This document shows, in pieces, positions 43,170-56,287 of a stretch of 64,000 nucleotides of DNA (the first letter of the stretch is position 1; each line of letters starts with the position of its first letter). The position numbers and the translations under genes are program-made. The notes below the pieces were generated by a model. That model was not told where the DNA came from. It was given only the letters and a program-made list of their open reading frames with translations, and did no database searches. This DNA comes from Pelotomaculum thermopropionicum SI (GTDB lineage: Bacteria > Bacillota > Desulfotomaculia > Desulfotomaculales > Pelotomaculaceae), in contig AP009389.1 of the NCBI GenBank assembly GCA_000010565.1, positions 1,364,001 through 1,428,000 of the forward strand. The letters run 5' to 3'.

Positions 43170-44843
43170 TTGTTTAAACAGGATCAACTGGACAAAATTG
43201 CTGCCAAGAAAGAAAGCTGGTCTGCAAAGCTGGCAGCAGCGGTCAAAAAGCGTCCGGAAAGAGAAGCTCAATTCATGACCGACTCTGGAATTGAAGTCAA
43301 CACCGTTTACACTCCTCTTGATATTGCAGACATGGATTATGAGCGTGACCTGGGCCTGCCTGGGGAATACCCGTATACCCGGGGTGTGCAGCCTAACATG
43401 TACCGCGGCCGCCTCTGGACCATGCGCCAGTACGCAGGTTTTGGCACAGCCGAAGAAACCAACCAGCGTTTCCGCTATCTCCTGGAGCAAGGGCAGACAG
43501 GCCTTAGCTGCGCCTTCGATTTGCCTACTCAGATCGGCTACGATTCGGACCATCCTATGGCAAGGGGAGAAATCGGTAAGGTTGGCGTTGCTATAGACTC
43601 CCTGCAGGACATGGAAACTCTTTTCGACCAGATCCCCCTGGGCAAGGTCAGCACTTCCATGACCATCAACGCCCCGGCAGGCATACTACTGGCCATGTAT
43701 ATTGTGGTGGCTGAAAAACAGGGGTTTAAGAGGGCAGAATTAAACGGAACGATTCAAAACGATATTATTAAGGAATATGTCGGCCGGGGAACATACATCC
43801 TGCCGCCTGAGCCCTCAATGCGTTTAATTACAAATATTTTTGAGTTCTGTTCCAAAGAAGTGCCCAACTGGAATACGATCAGCATCAGCGGCTATCATAT
43901 CCGTGAAGCGGGTTGCACCGCAGCTCAGGAAATAGCCTTTACCCTAGCGGACGGCATTGCCTATGTGGATGCAGCCATTAAAGCAGGCCTGGATGTTGAT
44001 CAGTTTGGTCCTCGCCTTTCATTCTTCTTCAATGCTCACCTGAACTTCCTCGAGGAAATTGCAAAATTCCGGGCGGCACGGCGCGTCTGGGCGAAGATTA
44101 TGAAGGAACGTTTCGGAGCCAAAGATCCGCGCTCGTGGACCCTGCGCTTCCACACTCAGACTGCCGGCTGCAGCCTGACGGCCCAGCAGCCGATGGTAAA
44201 TATCATGAGGACCGCATTTGAGGCCCTGGCTGCCGTACTGGGCGGGACTCAGTCCCTGCACACCAACTCCTATGACGAAGCCCTGGCCCTTCCCAGCGAC
44301 GAGTCGGTGCTTATTGCATTGCGCACACAGCAGGTGATCGGCTATGAAATCGGCGTTTGCGACGTGGTTGACCCGCTTGGCGGATCCTACTACATTGAAA
44401 GCCTGACCAACCAGCTTGAAGCAAAAGCCTGGGAGTACATTGAGAAGATTGATGCCCTCGGCGGTGCCGTAAAGGCCATCGATTACATGCAGAAGGAGAT
44501 CCACAACGCCGCTTACCAGTATCAACTGGCTATTGACAATAAGAAGAAGACCGTTATCGGAGTGAACAAATTCCAGTTGAAGGAAGAAGAAAAGCCAAAG
44601 AACCTGCTGAAAGTGGACCTCTCCGTGGGCGAACGGCAGATTGCGAAGCTCAAAAAGCTTAAGGAAGAAAGAGATAACGCCAAGGTTGAAGCCCTGCTGA
44701 AACAAGTGCGCGAGGCGGCGCAGAGCGATGCAAACATGATGCCTGTCTTTATCGATGCGGTTAAGGAATACGTTACTCTGGGCGAGATCTGCGGCGTCCT
44801 GAGAGACGTATTCGGCGAATACAAGCAGCAAATCGTATTCTAG
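43170..44843 (+). CDS. Methylmalonyl-CoA mutase, large catalytic subunit
   Basis: 557 residues, catalytic TIM-barrel part only (PF01642 type), without the B12-binding domain. It shows [37 protein letters not shown], the active-site TMTINAPAG-like block ([11 protein letters not shown]), [12 protein letters not shown] and [12 protein letters not shown]. Together with the small subunit it turns (R)-methylmalonyl-CoA into succinyl-CoA by a radical mechanism with adenosylcobalamin. The TTG start follows GGAAGGAGGAG. Confidence 0.96.
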   Translation: MFKQDQLDKIAAKKESWSAKLAAAVKKRPEREAQFMTDSGIEVNTVYTPLDIADMDYERDLGLPGEYPYTRGVQPNMYRGRLWTMRQYAGFGTAEETNQRFRYLLEQGQTGLSCAFDLPTQIGYDSDHPMARGEIGKVGVAIDSLQDMETLFDQIPLGKVSTSMTINAPAGILLAMYIVVAEKQGFKRAELNGTIQNDIIKEYVGRGTYILPPEPSMRLITNIFEFCSKEVPNWNTISISGYHIREAGCTAAQEIAFTLADGIAYVDAAIKAGLDVDQFGPRLSFFFNAHLNFLEEIAKFRAARRVWAKIMKERFGAKDPRSWTLRFHTQTAGCSLTAQQPMVNIMRTAFEALAAVLGGTQSLHTNSYDEALALPSDESVLIALRTQQVIGYEIGVCDVVDPLGGSYYIESLTNQLEAKAWEYIEKIDALGGAVKAIDYMQKEIHNAAYQYQLAIDNKKKTVIGVNKFQLKEEEKPKNLLKVDLSVGERQIAKLKKLKEERDNAKVEALLKQVREAAQSDANMMPVFIDAVKEYVTLGEICGVLRDVFGEYKQQIVF

Positions 44844-44859
44844 GAGAGGAGGAAAGCAG

Positions 44860-45261
44860 ATGAGCGAAAAACGCATTCGTGTTCTGGTTGCCAAGCCAGG
44901 CCTTGACGGGCATGACCGGGGCGCGAAAGTTATAGCCCAGGCCCTGCGTGACGCCGGAATGGAAGTCATATATACGGGCTTGCGGCAGACCCCCGAACAA
45001 ATTGTATCTGCTGCGCTGCAAGAAGACGTGGATGTCGTAGGTCTGAGCATTCTGTCCGGAGCCCATGGCACCCTTTTCCCAGAAGTAGTGAAACTGTTAA
45101 GGGAGCAGGGTGCGGAAGACGTGCTGGTAGTGGGCGGAGGGATTATCCCGGATGAAGACATCCCCGAGCTGAAGGCAGCCGGCATCGCCGAAGTATTTGG
45201 CCCGGGAACTCCTCTTGAAGATGTAGTGAAATATATCAAAGAAAATGCCAAGAGCAGTTAA
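44860..45261 (+). CDS. Methylmalonyl-CoA mutase, small B12-binding subunit
   Basis: 133 residues. The cobalamin motif [13 protein letters not shown] (D-x-H-x-x-G, near residue 20), with [10 protein letters not shown] and [12 protein letters not shown], is complete. It binds adenosylcobalamin and is split from the catalytic subunit, as in archaea and other anaerobes. It starts 16 bases after the large subunit stop. Confidence 0.96.
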   Translation: MSEKRIRVLVAKPGLDGHDRGAKVIAQALRDAGMEVIYTGLRQTPEQIVSAALQEDVDVVGLSILSGAHGTLFPEVVKLLREQGAEDVLVVGGGIIPDEDIPELKAAGIAEVFGPGTPLEDVVKYIKENAKSS

Positions 45262-45282
45262 GAAATTTAGATTAGAAATTGA

Positions 45283-45335
45283 GGGGGCGGGCAAGCGGTT
45301 TTAAGGCCGTCTTGCCGCCCGCCGGCCCCTTTTGC
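45283..45335 (+). promoter_or_regulatory. Strong GC-rich stem-loop between mutase and epimerase
   Basis: GGGCGGGCAAG pairs with CTTGCCGCCC (one bulged G) around the ~15-base loop, then GCCGGCCCCTTTTG. The T-run is short, so it may be an RNA processing or partial attenuation site that sets relative expression rather than a full terminator. Confidence 0.55.
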
Positions 45336-45394
45336 TTAATGAGTGGGGGAAAAGGTCCGGTATTTATATTCCAAACTATCTGGAGGGATTCCCC

Positions 45395-45796
45395 ATGATA
45401 AAAAAGATTGATCACATCGGGATTGCTGTAAGAGATCTTGCTGAAGCCCTGAAACTGTATGAAGGTTTGCTGGGACTCAAATCCATAGGCACAGAAGTGG
45501 TTGAGGAACAAAAGGTCAAGGTAGCCTTCCTGCCCACCGGTGACAGCGAGGTCGAACTGCTGGAATCCACCACGCCGGACGGCCCAATTGCAAAATTTAT
45601 CGAAAAGAACGGTGAAGGAATCCAGCACATTGCGTTCAGGGTAGACAATATCGAGCAAAGGTTAGCCGAACTGAAGGAAAAAGGCGTCCGTTTAATCGAT
45701 GAAAAGCCCAGACGTGGAGCAGGCGGCGCAAAAATTGCCTTCTTGCATCCAAAGTCCACCTTCGGCGTCCTGATTGAATTGAGTGAGCGCGACTAG
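45395..45796 (+). CDS. Methylmalonyl-CoA epimerase
   Basis: 133 residues. Glyoxalase/VOC fold with the metal ligands in [12 protein letters not shown] (His), [11 protein letters not shown] (His) and FGVLIELSE (Glu). It interconverts (S)- and (R)-methylmalonyl-CoA. The ATG at 45395 has TGGAGGG at good spacing; the upstream frame extension is not supported. Confidence 0.96.
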   Translation: MIKKIDHIGIAVRDLAEALKLYEGLLGLKSIGTEVVEEQKVKVAFLPTGDSEVELLESTTPDGPIAKFIEKNGEGIQHIAFRVDNIEQRLAELKEKGVRLIDEKPRRGAGGAKIAFLHPKSTFGVLIELSERD

Positions 45797-45811
45797 ATTG
45801 GAGGTAATCGC

Positions 45812-47353
45812 ATGAGCATGCAGGAGAAACTGGACCAACTAAATAAGTTAAGGCAAATAGTCGAAGCTGGCGGCGGCCAGAAAAGAATTGACAAGCAGCA
45901 TGAAAGCGGTAAAAAAACTGCAAGGGAAAGAATTAACGAACTGTTTGATCCCGGCTCCTTTAGAGAAATTGATGTTTTCGCTGCCTCGGAAGACGACTGG
46001 ATTTTCAACAACAAAACGCCGGGCGAAGGTGTAACATGCGGGTACGGTACCATTGCCGGCCGCAAGGTTTATATTTTTGCCCAGGATTTTACCGTTGTAG
46101 GCGGCTCGCTGGGACGGGTACATGCTGCCAAGATCTGCAAGACCCTTGATATGGCAATGAAGGTCGGCGCTCCTGTCATCGGCATCTGTGACTCCGGCGG
46201 TGCAAGGATCCAGGAAGGTGTTGACGCCCTTAACGGTTACGGAGAGATCTTCTATCGCAACACAATTGCTTCGGGCGTTATCCCGCAGATTTCAGTTATT
46301 ATGGGCCCCTGCGCAGGGGGTGCGGTTTACTCTCCTGCCCTTACCGACTTCATTTTCATGGTATCCGGCACAAGCCAGATGTTCATAACCGGACCGCTGG
46401 TAATTAAGGCTACCACCGGCGAAGATGTCAGCATGGAAGCTCTCGGCGGTGCGGCTACCCACAACCAGATCAGCGGCGTTGCCCACTTCATGGCCAACAA
46501 TGAGGAAGAATGCATAGCCCAGATCAAGGCTTTGCTCAGCTATCTGCCGTCAAATAATTTAGAAGAACCACCGACATATGCTCCGGTTGAGCCGTCCGTT
46601 GATAAGGAAATTCTTGTTGACATCGTTCCTACCGATCCGAACAAGGGGTATGAAGTGCGCGATATTATCAACGCTGTTGTGGACGGCGGCTCCTTCTTCG
46701 AAGTCCACCAGTACTATGCTACCAACGGTGTCGTCGGCTTTGCCCGCATCAACGGACAGCCGGTGGGCATTATCGCCAACCAGCCGAGAATACTGGCCGG
46801 ATGCCTGGACATTAACGTGTCGGATAAGATTGCCCGTCATATTCGCTTCTGTGACTGCTTCAACCTTCCCATCATAACCTTCATGGACGTTCCCGGCTTC
46901 CTGCCAGGAGTCCAGCAAGAGTATGGCGGCATTATCAGGCACGGTGCCAAAATGCTTTACGCCTATTCAGAAGCCACCGTTCCCAAAATAACCATTATTC
47001 TCCGCAAGGCTTACGGTGGAGCTTACCTTGCCATGTGCGCCAATGCCCTGCGCGCCGATATGACATTTGCCTGGCCAACGGCTGAGATTGCTGTTATGGG
47101 ACCAGAAGGCGCGGTCAACGTAATTAACCGCAAGGAACTGTCCGAAGCCGAAAACCCGATTGAATTGCGCAAAAAACTGGTTGAGGACTACCGCAACCGG
47201 TTTGCCAACCCGTACCTGGCCAGTGCAAGGGGATTCATTCAGGATGTTATTGACCCGCGCGATACGAGGGAAAAAATTATTAACGCCCTTTGGAACATGT
47301 CCACCAAACGAGAGACCAGGCCCAGGAAGAAGCATGGAAATATCCCCATGTAG
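45812..47353 (+). CDS. Methylmalonyl-CoA carboxyltransferase 12S-type subunit (acyl-CoA carboxyltransferase)
   Basis: 513 residues, two crotonase-like halves of the PccB/MmdA family. It shows the oxyanion loop GGGARIQEGVDALNGYGEIF and GPCAGGAVYSPALTDF in the N half, and the CoA-binding GFLPGVQQEYGGIIRHGAKM, GGAYLAMCANALRADM in the C half. It transfers CO2 between biotin and propionyl-CoA/methylmalonyl-CoA. With the 5S and biotinyl subunits encoded nearby it fits a transcarboxylase that couples oxaloacetate to methylmalonyl-CoA formation. Confidence 0.95.
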   Translation: MSMQEKLDQLNKLRQIVEAGGGQKRIDKQHESGKKTARERINELFDPGSFREIDVFAASEDDWIFNNKTPGEGVTCGYGTIAGRKVYIFAQDFTVVGGSLGRVHAAKICKTLDMAMKVGAPVIGICDSGGARIQEGVDALNGYGEIFYRNTIASGVIPQISVIMGPCAGGAVYSPALTDFIFMVSGTSQMFITGPLVIKATTGEDVSMEALGGAATHNQISGVAHFMANNEEECIAQIKALLSYLPSNNLEEPPTYAPVEPSVDKEILVDIVPTDPNKGYEVRDIINAVVDGGSFFEVHQYYATNGVVGFARINGQPVGIIANQPRILAGCLDINVSDKIARHIRFCDCFNLPIITFMDVPGFLPGVQQEYGGIIRHGAKMLYAYSEATVPKITIILRKAYGGAYLAMCANALRADMTFAWPTAEIAVMGPEGAVNVINRKELSEAENPIELRKKLVEDYRNRFANPYLASARGFIQDVIDPRDTREKIINALWNMSTKRETRPRKKHGNIPM

Positions 47354-47386
47354 TCCAAAGTACCGGCATGGAGGAGGAAAAAAGTC

Positions 47387-47584
47387 ATGTCTGAAATATG
47401 CAAAGAAAAAGCCGGTATCAAACCCGAAGTGCTGGCGGCCATTACGGCAGCCATAGCTCTTTGCTGCTACTCGGCAGAGCAAGGTTTCCAGATCAAGGAA
47501 GTTAAAAAAGGGATAAACCCCTGGAGAAAAGCCGGCATAGTTGAGATGATGCTGGGCCGGGAACTGAACAGGGATTTCCTGTAA
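47387..47584 (+). CDS. Small MmdE/OadG-tail-like subunit
   Basis: 65 residues. The segment KPEVLAAITAAIALCCYSAE, followed by the WRKAGIVEMMLGREL ending, resembles the C-terminal end of OadG/MmdD and the short MmdE subunit of decarboxylases. The helix at residues 14-33 is hydrophobic but has no clear membrane anchor. It probably holds the 12S and biotin subunits together. The ATG follows GAGGAGGAAAA. The membrane beta subunit of a sodium-pumping decarboxylase is absent here. Confidence 0.7.
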   Translation: MSEICKEKAGIKPEVLAAITAAIALCCYSAEQGFQIKEVKKGINPWRKAGIVEMMLGRELNRDFL

Positions 47585-47631
47585 GATTAGTGGCAATATT
47601 AACAGGCTCTACAATTTAGGAGGGAAACTTA

Positions 47632-48072
47632 ATGCAAAAGTTCAAGATTAAGGTAAACGGCGAACTTTTTGAAGTGGAAGTAGAACAAATTGGCGGGACT
47701 GCGGCAGCCCCGGCTGCACCGGCAGCACCTCCCCCGGCTCCAGCCGTCGCGCCGCCGGCAGCTCCAGCCCCGGCACCTGCCGCCGCTGCACCGGCAGCAG
47801 CTCCAAAGCCGGCCGCGGCTGCAGCACCAACTCCCAAGCCGCCTGCAGATGGCGGAAGCGGGGGCACGCTGTGCGCTCCAATGCCTGGCACCATCCTAGA
47901 CATCCGGGTTAAAGTTGGTGATGCTGTTAAGGTCGGAGACGTACTGGTGATCCTTGAAGCTATGAAGATGGAAAACGAACTGGCGGCAGAAAAGGCCGGT
48001 ACAGTTAAAGAAATAAAGGTTTCCAAAGGCCAAGCTGTAAACGGAGGAGATCCGCTGGTAGTTATCGGCTAG
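47632..48072 (+). CDS. Biotin carboxyl carrier (1.3S-type) subunit
   Basis: 146 residues. A short N-terminal beta domain (KFKIKVNGELFEVEVEQIGG) is followed by a flexible Ala/Pro linker (residues about 23-78), then a biotinyl domain with the lysine in EAMKMENEL (near residue 110). It shuttles CO2 between the 5S and 12S subunits. The ATG follows GGAGGG. Confidence 0.96.
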   Translation: MQKFKIKVNGELFEVEVEQIGGTAAAPAAPAAPPPAPAVAPPAAPAPAPAAAAPAAAPKPAAAAAPTPKPPADGGSGGTLCAPMPGTILDIRVKVGDAVKVGDVLVILEAMKMENELAAEKAGTVKEIKVSKGQAVNGGDPLVVIG

Positions 48073-48082
48073 GCAGCTAAAA

Positions 48083-48121
48083 CGGGTGGGGTCATACAAA
48101 AAATAAGCGTCTCCCCACCCG
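48083..48121 (+). promoter_or_regulatory. Stem-loop between biotin carrier and malate dehydrogenase
   Basis: A perfect 9-base stem CGGGTGGGG (48083-48091) with CCCCACCCG (48113-48121). The T-run is weak, so it may be an RNA stability or partial termination element. Confidence 0.6.
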
Positions 48122-48137
48122 CACAAAACCTTTTTAA

Positions 48138-49100
<963 letters not shown>

Positions 49101-49137
49101 AATAAGTCCGCCAGCGCAAAAAAGGGAGGATTAGAAG

Positions 49138-50538
49138 ATGGCAAAAGGACCAAAAGCTGTATTAATATGTGATACGACTTTCCGGGATGCCCACCAGTCA
49201 TTGCTGGCCACCCGGATGAAAACAGAACATATGATCCCGATCGCAGAGAAGCACGACGAAGCGGGCTTTTACTCAATGGAAATGTGGGGCGGAGCCACGT
49301 TCGACACCTGCATGCGGTTCTGCGGCGACGATCCGTGGGAGCGCCTGCGGGTAATCAGGCGCCACCTCAAGAAGACAAAAACGCAGATGCTCCTCAGGGG
49401 TCAGAATATTGTCGGCTACAGAAACTATGCTGACGATGTACTCATTGAATTTATCAAGAAGGCCGTCTACAACGGGATGGATATCTTCCGCTGCTTCGAC
49501 GCCCTAAACGATTTCAGGAACCTGGAGGTAGCCATCAGGACGGTAATCGACGAAGGGGCTCATGCGCAAGGGACCATCTGCTATGCCATAAGCCCGGTCC
49601 ATACGGTTGAGTATTATGTTAATAAAGCCAAAGAACTGGAGTCGATGGGAGTACATTCCATTTGCATTAAGGATATGGCCGGCATGATTGCGCCTTACAT
49701 TACTTACGACATTGTTAAGGGTATGAGGGATGCCGGAATCACAGTGCCCATCAACATCCACTGCCACTATACCAGCGGTATGGCTGCCATGGCTTACATC
49801 AAGGGAGTTGAAGCCGGCGCAAATATAGTCGACTGTGCCATTTCCCCAATGTCCGTGCAGACCTCCCAGCCGGCCATTGAAGTCATGTGCGCCGCCTGGC
49901 AGGGTACCGAGTGGGATCCCGGCCTTGACATGAAAACACTAATTGAAATTGCAGATTACTGGAAAGAAATCCGGCCGCTTTATGCCGAGTTCGACCTGGC
50001 TCAAAAATGGCCTGATGCAACCATTCTTGTTTCGCAGGTGCCCGGCGGCATGATGTCGAACTTCCTCTCCCAGCTCAAGCAGGCAAACGCTCTGCACCGC
50101 CTGCCGGAAGTGCTTGAAGAAATGCCGCGCGTGCAGGAGGACTTCGGATGGCCGCCACTGGTCACCCCTTCCAGCCAGATTGTGGGTACGCAGGCTGTCC
50201 TGAACGTTCTCATGGGCCGCTACAAGATGTGCCCCAACGAATCGAAGCAGTACATGCGGGGTTATTACGGCAGACCGCCGGCTCCGATTAACGAAGAGGC
50301 GCGCAAGATGATCATCGGCGACGAAAAGCCCATCGAATGCCGCCCGGCCGACATGCTTGAGCCGGAACTGCCAAAGGCCAAGGAACTGGTTGCCCATGTT
50401 ATGGAAAAGGAAGAAGACGTTATTTCCGCCGCAATTTATCCGCAGGTAGCACCAAAATTCCTGGAAGAGAGAATGGCCAAAAAGCTCAAGATAGACATCG
50501 AACTCGCCAAGCAGGGGTACGGGTTCTATCCCGTGTAG
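49138..50538 (+). CDS. Carboxyltransferase 5S-type subunit (oxaloacetate/pyruvate carboxylase CT domain)
   Basis: 466 residues. The carboxyltransferase TIM barrel begins ICDTTFRDAHQSLLATRMKT (metal Asp in TTFRDA), has the CO2-lysine in CIKDMAGM and the metal histidines in NIHCHYTSGMAAM, and ends with a PYC_OADA-type domain. It lacks the C-terminal biotin domain, which is supplied by the separate carrier. It takes CO2 from oxaloacetate, leaving pyruvate. The ATG follows AGGGAGGATTAGA. Confidence 0.94.
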   Translation: MAKGPKAVLICDTTFRDAHQSLLATRMKTEHMIPIAEKHDEAGFYSMEMWGGATFDTCMRFCGDDPWERLRVIRRHLKKTKTQMLLRGQNIVGYRNYADDVLIEFIKKAVYNGMDIFRCFDALNDFRNLEVAIRTVIDEGAHAQGTICYAISPVHTVEYYVNKAKELESMGVHSICIKDMAGMIAPYITYDIVKGMRDAGITVPINIHCHYTSGMAAMAYIKGVEAGANIVDCAISPMSVQTSQPAIEVMCAAWQGTEWDPGLDMKTLIEIADYWKEIRPLYAEFDLAQKWPDATILVSQVPGGMMSNFLSQLKQANALHRLPEVLEEMPRVQEDFGWPPLVTPSSQIVGTQAVLNVLMGRYKMCPNESKQYMRGYYGRPPAPINEEARKMIIGDEKPIECRPADMLEPELPKAKELVAHVMEKEEDVISAAIYPQVAPKFLEERMAKKLKIDIELAKQGYGFYPV

Positions 50539-50552
50539 TTATTTAGAATTTT

Positions 50553-50584
50553 ACGGGCCGGCGGACTCAATCCGCCCGGCCCGT
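50553..50584 (+). terminator. GC-rich hairpin after 5S gene
   Basis: ACGGGCCGGCGGA pairs with TCCGCCCGGCCCGT (one bulge) across CTCAA. The stem is strong but there is no good T-run, so termination may be partial. Confidence 0.55.
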
Positions 50585-50622
50585 TATCAAAAACCGTATT
50601 GTTTATAAGGGTCAGAGGTGTT

Positions 50623-54183
<3,561 letters not shown>

Positions 54184-54213
54184 TTCAAAATAAAACCTCA
54201 CAAATCACTTTGC

Positions 54214-54248
54214 AGACTGTCTCGCTCAGAGGCAGTCTTTTTTTTTTT
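54214..54248 (+). terminator. nifJ: Terminator after nifJ
   Basis: AGACTG pairs with CAGTCT across a ~13-base loop that can form a further stem, followed by a run of about ten T residues. Marks the end of the methylmalonyl-CoA cluster. Confidence 0.85.
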
Positions 54249-54407
54249 AACGGCATGTCAGCCCAGCCGTTTAGAAATGAAGCGTTCAAGTCCAGCCAAG
54301 CAGGCTTAACCGGGGAAACCCACATAATCCTTTTTTGGGCATGTAAAGCCTGAAAAAGGGGAAAATATTTAAAAATTAAAAAGGCAAGGGGCAGGTAAGC
54401 AAATCCT

Positions 54408-55088
54408 ATGGGCCCGTTATCATGGCGCGCGGCAAAAATATTCCTGGCTGCCGGCACACCTATTCAAAGGTTAATTTCGGGTAGGGGAGACACACATATT
54501 TTTTGCGTTCAACAGGCACTTGAAATCCTTAAAAATGACGGATTTTTCAATCAACATGCGCTTTTAACAAAACATCAGGAATTTTTATTCAGGGGGGTGC
54601 GCTGGGCGGATAAAGGCTGGAAAAACTTTTCTCATTATTACGATCCTCAAACTGGCACTGGCATTAAGCCTTGGCCTGATGCAAGACTAGAATGTAAGGC
54701 TTTTTTTAAAATGGCGTTATCAAACTGGCAAAATTCAAATAGAAATAAAGCCTTCTTTTTCTTAGGCGCTTCAGCCCATATAATGCAGGATTTATGTGTG
54801 CCCCATCATTCTACTTGTGCAGCTTTTTCCGGACATCAAACATATGAAAACTGGGTTAGTGCTAACCTACAAGATTTTAGCGTTTTTTCCGAAGGTATAT
54901 ACAAAGATTTTTCAGATCCAGATGAATGGATCAATTATAATGCCAAAATCTCAAGGGATTATTTCCCCTATGTTGCCGGTTTTTCTTCGCAATCCTCTTA
55001 CAAGATGGTGACAGGCAAACTTTTACCGCTTGCCCAGCGTACAACAGCAGGATTTTTTTCTTATTTTTTAAATTGTGTCAAAGCCTAA
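54408..55088 (+). CDS. Zinc-dependent phospholipase C-like protein
   Basis: 226 residues. The alpha-helical zinc PLC fold of the alpha-toxin/PlcB family is suggested by GDTHIFCVQQALEILKND (compare the mature N-terminus of secreted PLCs), HYYDPQTGTG and FFLGASAHIMQDLCVPHHS, carrying likely zinc His and Asp residues. It is slightly shorter than secreted family members. No signal peptide is visible, so it may be intracellular or exported differently. No strong ribosome binding site precedes the ATG at 54408. The gene is clearly more AT-rich than the metabolic cluster before it. Confidence 0.75.
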   Translation: MGPLSWRAAKIFLAAGTPIQRLISGRGDTHIFCVQQALEILKNDGFFNQHALLTKHQEFLFRGVRWADKGWKNFSHYYDPQTGTGIKPWPDARLECKAFFKMALSNWQNSNRNKAFFFLGASAHIMQDLCVPHHSTCAAFSGHQTYENWVSANLQDFSVFSEGIYKDFSDPDEWINYNAKISRDYFPYVAGFSSQSSYKMVTGKLLPLAQRTTAGFFSYFLNCVKA

Positions 55089-55186
55089 AAATACTGGCAT
55101 TGCCGTGGGAAAAGGCCGAGCCGAAAATCAGGCCCTATTTAAGTACCGATAATAGATATTATGTTAACTTACTGCCCGGTTTTAAC

Positions 55187-55223
55187 AGCAGGTGGCCAGC
55201 CCGGCACTGCGCCTGCTTTTTTA
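55187..55223 (+). terminator. Terminator after PLC-like gene
   Basis: AGCAGG pairs with CCTGCT around a GC-rich loop, then a T-run (55217-55222). Confidence 0.6.
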
Positions 55224-55365
55224 TATATCAAAAATAAAACGCCTCCCAAAAAGCGCATGAAAATCATTATTAAACCGCTAAAGAAAATATGCTGTTAGAA
55301 AAATGTAAAATATGGCAGTTTAGCATATATCATTAGGAAAATCTTCTGTTCTTTCACGCGGCAAC

Positions 55366-56154
55366 TTACTTTCTAGTCTTGTCCGGTCTTTTGAAATCAA
55401 GAACCTGACCCATCTTGGCCGGCGACTCAAAGCTTTCCGGTGAAATGTGCTCTATTTCCGGAAAATAAGATTTTATTTGTTCCATTATTGACTTTATTGC
55501 TGAAAGAGTTTCACTATCACAAAACTCTCCTGTAAGATTAAGTGCAAGCCCGAATAAGAGCATTTCGTCATGAGACAGTTTGAGCTCGTAATTATGGACG
55601 GGCAACTCGTTAAGCTTCGCTATTGCCATGATGCACACCCCTGAGACCATGGAGAAAGTTTCAGGGCTAATTTTCCCATGTGAAGCTTCAAAATATTTCT
55701 TTTTAAGAATTTCTGTCAAAGAATCAAGTATCAGCAAAGATTTATCAGGTTGAAAAGTAAGCTTAAAAAGAGGAGAAAAAACATAGCTGTCCAGGCCCGT
55801 TCTTAAAATAAGTTCTCCCCTATTGCCTAAAAAACAAACCAGACGGCCCTCCTGAATTTCAATTTCCAGCGACGAACCGTTTATATAGAGTACTGTAGCA
55901 AAATTGTTTTTTAAGAAATATTCAAACTCTTCGTTTTCGAATTCTTCCCTTAAATACTTTTGCTTGATGAACTTGCTTGCCTCACCAGGATCGTAATCAA
56001 GCTCGATGTCTTCAATGTAAATTATAGTAGATTCAACAAGCTCATCCTCATAGTAATGTTCTACCATAACATATTCATCTATATATTCTTCCAGCATTTC
56101 CAGTATTTCTTCAATATTAAATACTAAGTAATTTCTAATTAGTGATAAGTCCAA
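55366..56154 (-). CDS. Hypothetical protein
   Basis: About 262 residues, not recognised. It is acidic, with an N-terminal helical run rich in Glu/Ile/Leu (VFNIEEILEMLEEYIDEYV, then YYEDELVESTIIYIEDIELD). Some segments (TVLYINGSSLEIEIQEGRLV, SLLILDSLTEILKKKYF) look like alternating beta and helix. TTG 56154 follows AGAAGGGAG at good spacing; the longer frame would run into the MFS gene on the other strand and is rejected. AT-rich codon use suggests a different history from the cluster. Confidence 0.6.
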   Translation of the reverse strand: MDLSLIRNYLVFNIEEILEMLEEYIDEYVMVEHYYEDELVESTIIYIEDIELDYDPGEASKFIKQKYLREEFENEEFEYFLKNNFATVLYINGSSLEIEIQEGRLVCFLGNRGELILRTGLDSYVFSPLFKLTFQPDKSLLILDSLTEILKKKYFEASHGKISPETFSMVSGVCIMAIAKLNELPVHNYELKLSHDEMLLFGLALNLTGEFCDSETLSAIKSIMEQIKSYFPEIEHISPESFESPAKMGQVLDFKRPDKTRK

Positions 56155-56287
56155 TTTAAACTCCCTTCTTAAAAAATATTTTGTCGTGTCTGCAAATAAA
56201 TTAACACATTCGCGGGTAATAAACAAGTTTAGGTTTAATTTATTAAAATAAAGAAAAACTAAAAAAAAAATTTGAGGATGAGAAATT

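Noticed and set aside
44019-45251. 410-residue open frame on the minus strand across the mutase genes
   Set aside because: It is opposite two clear genes and has no recognisable motif or ribosome binding site; it is a shadow of biased codon use.
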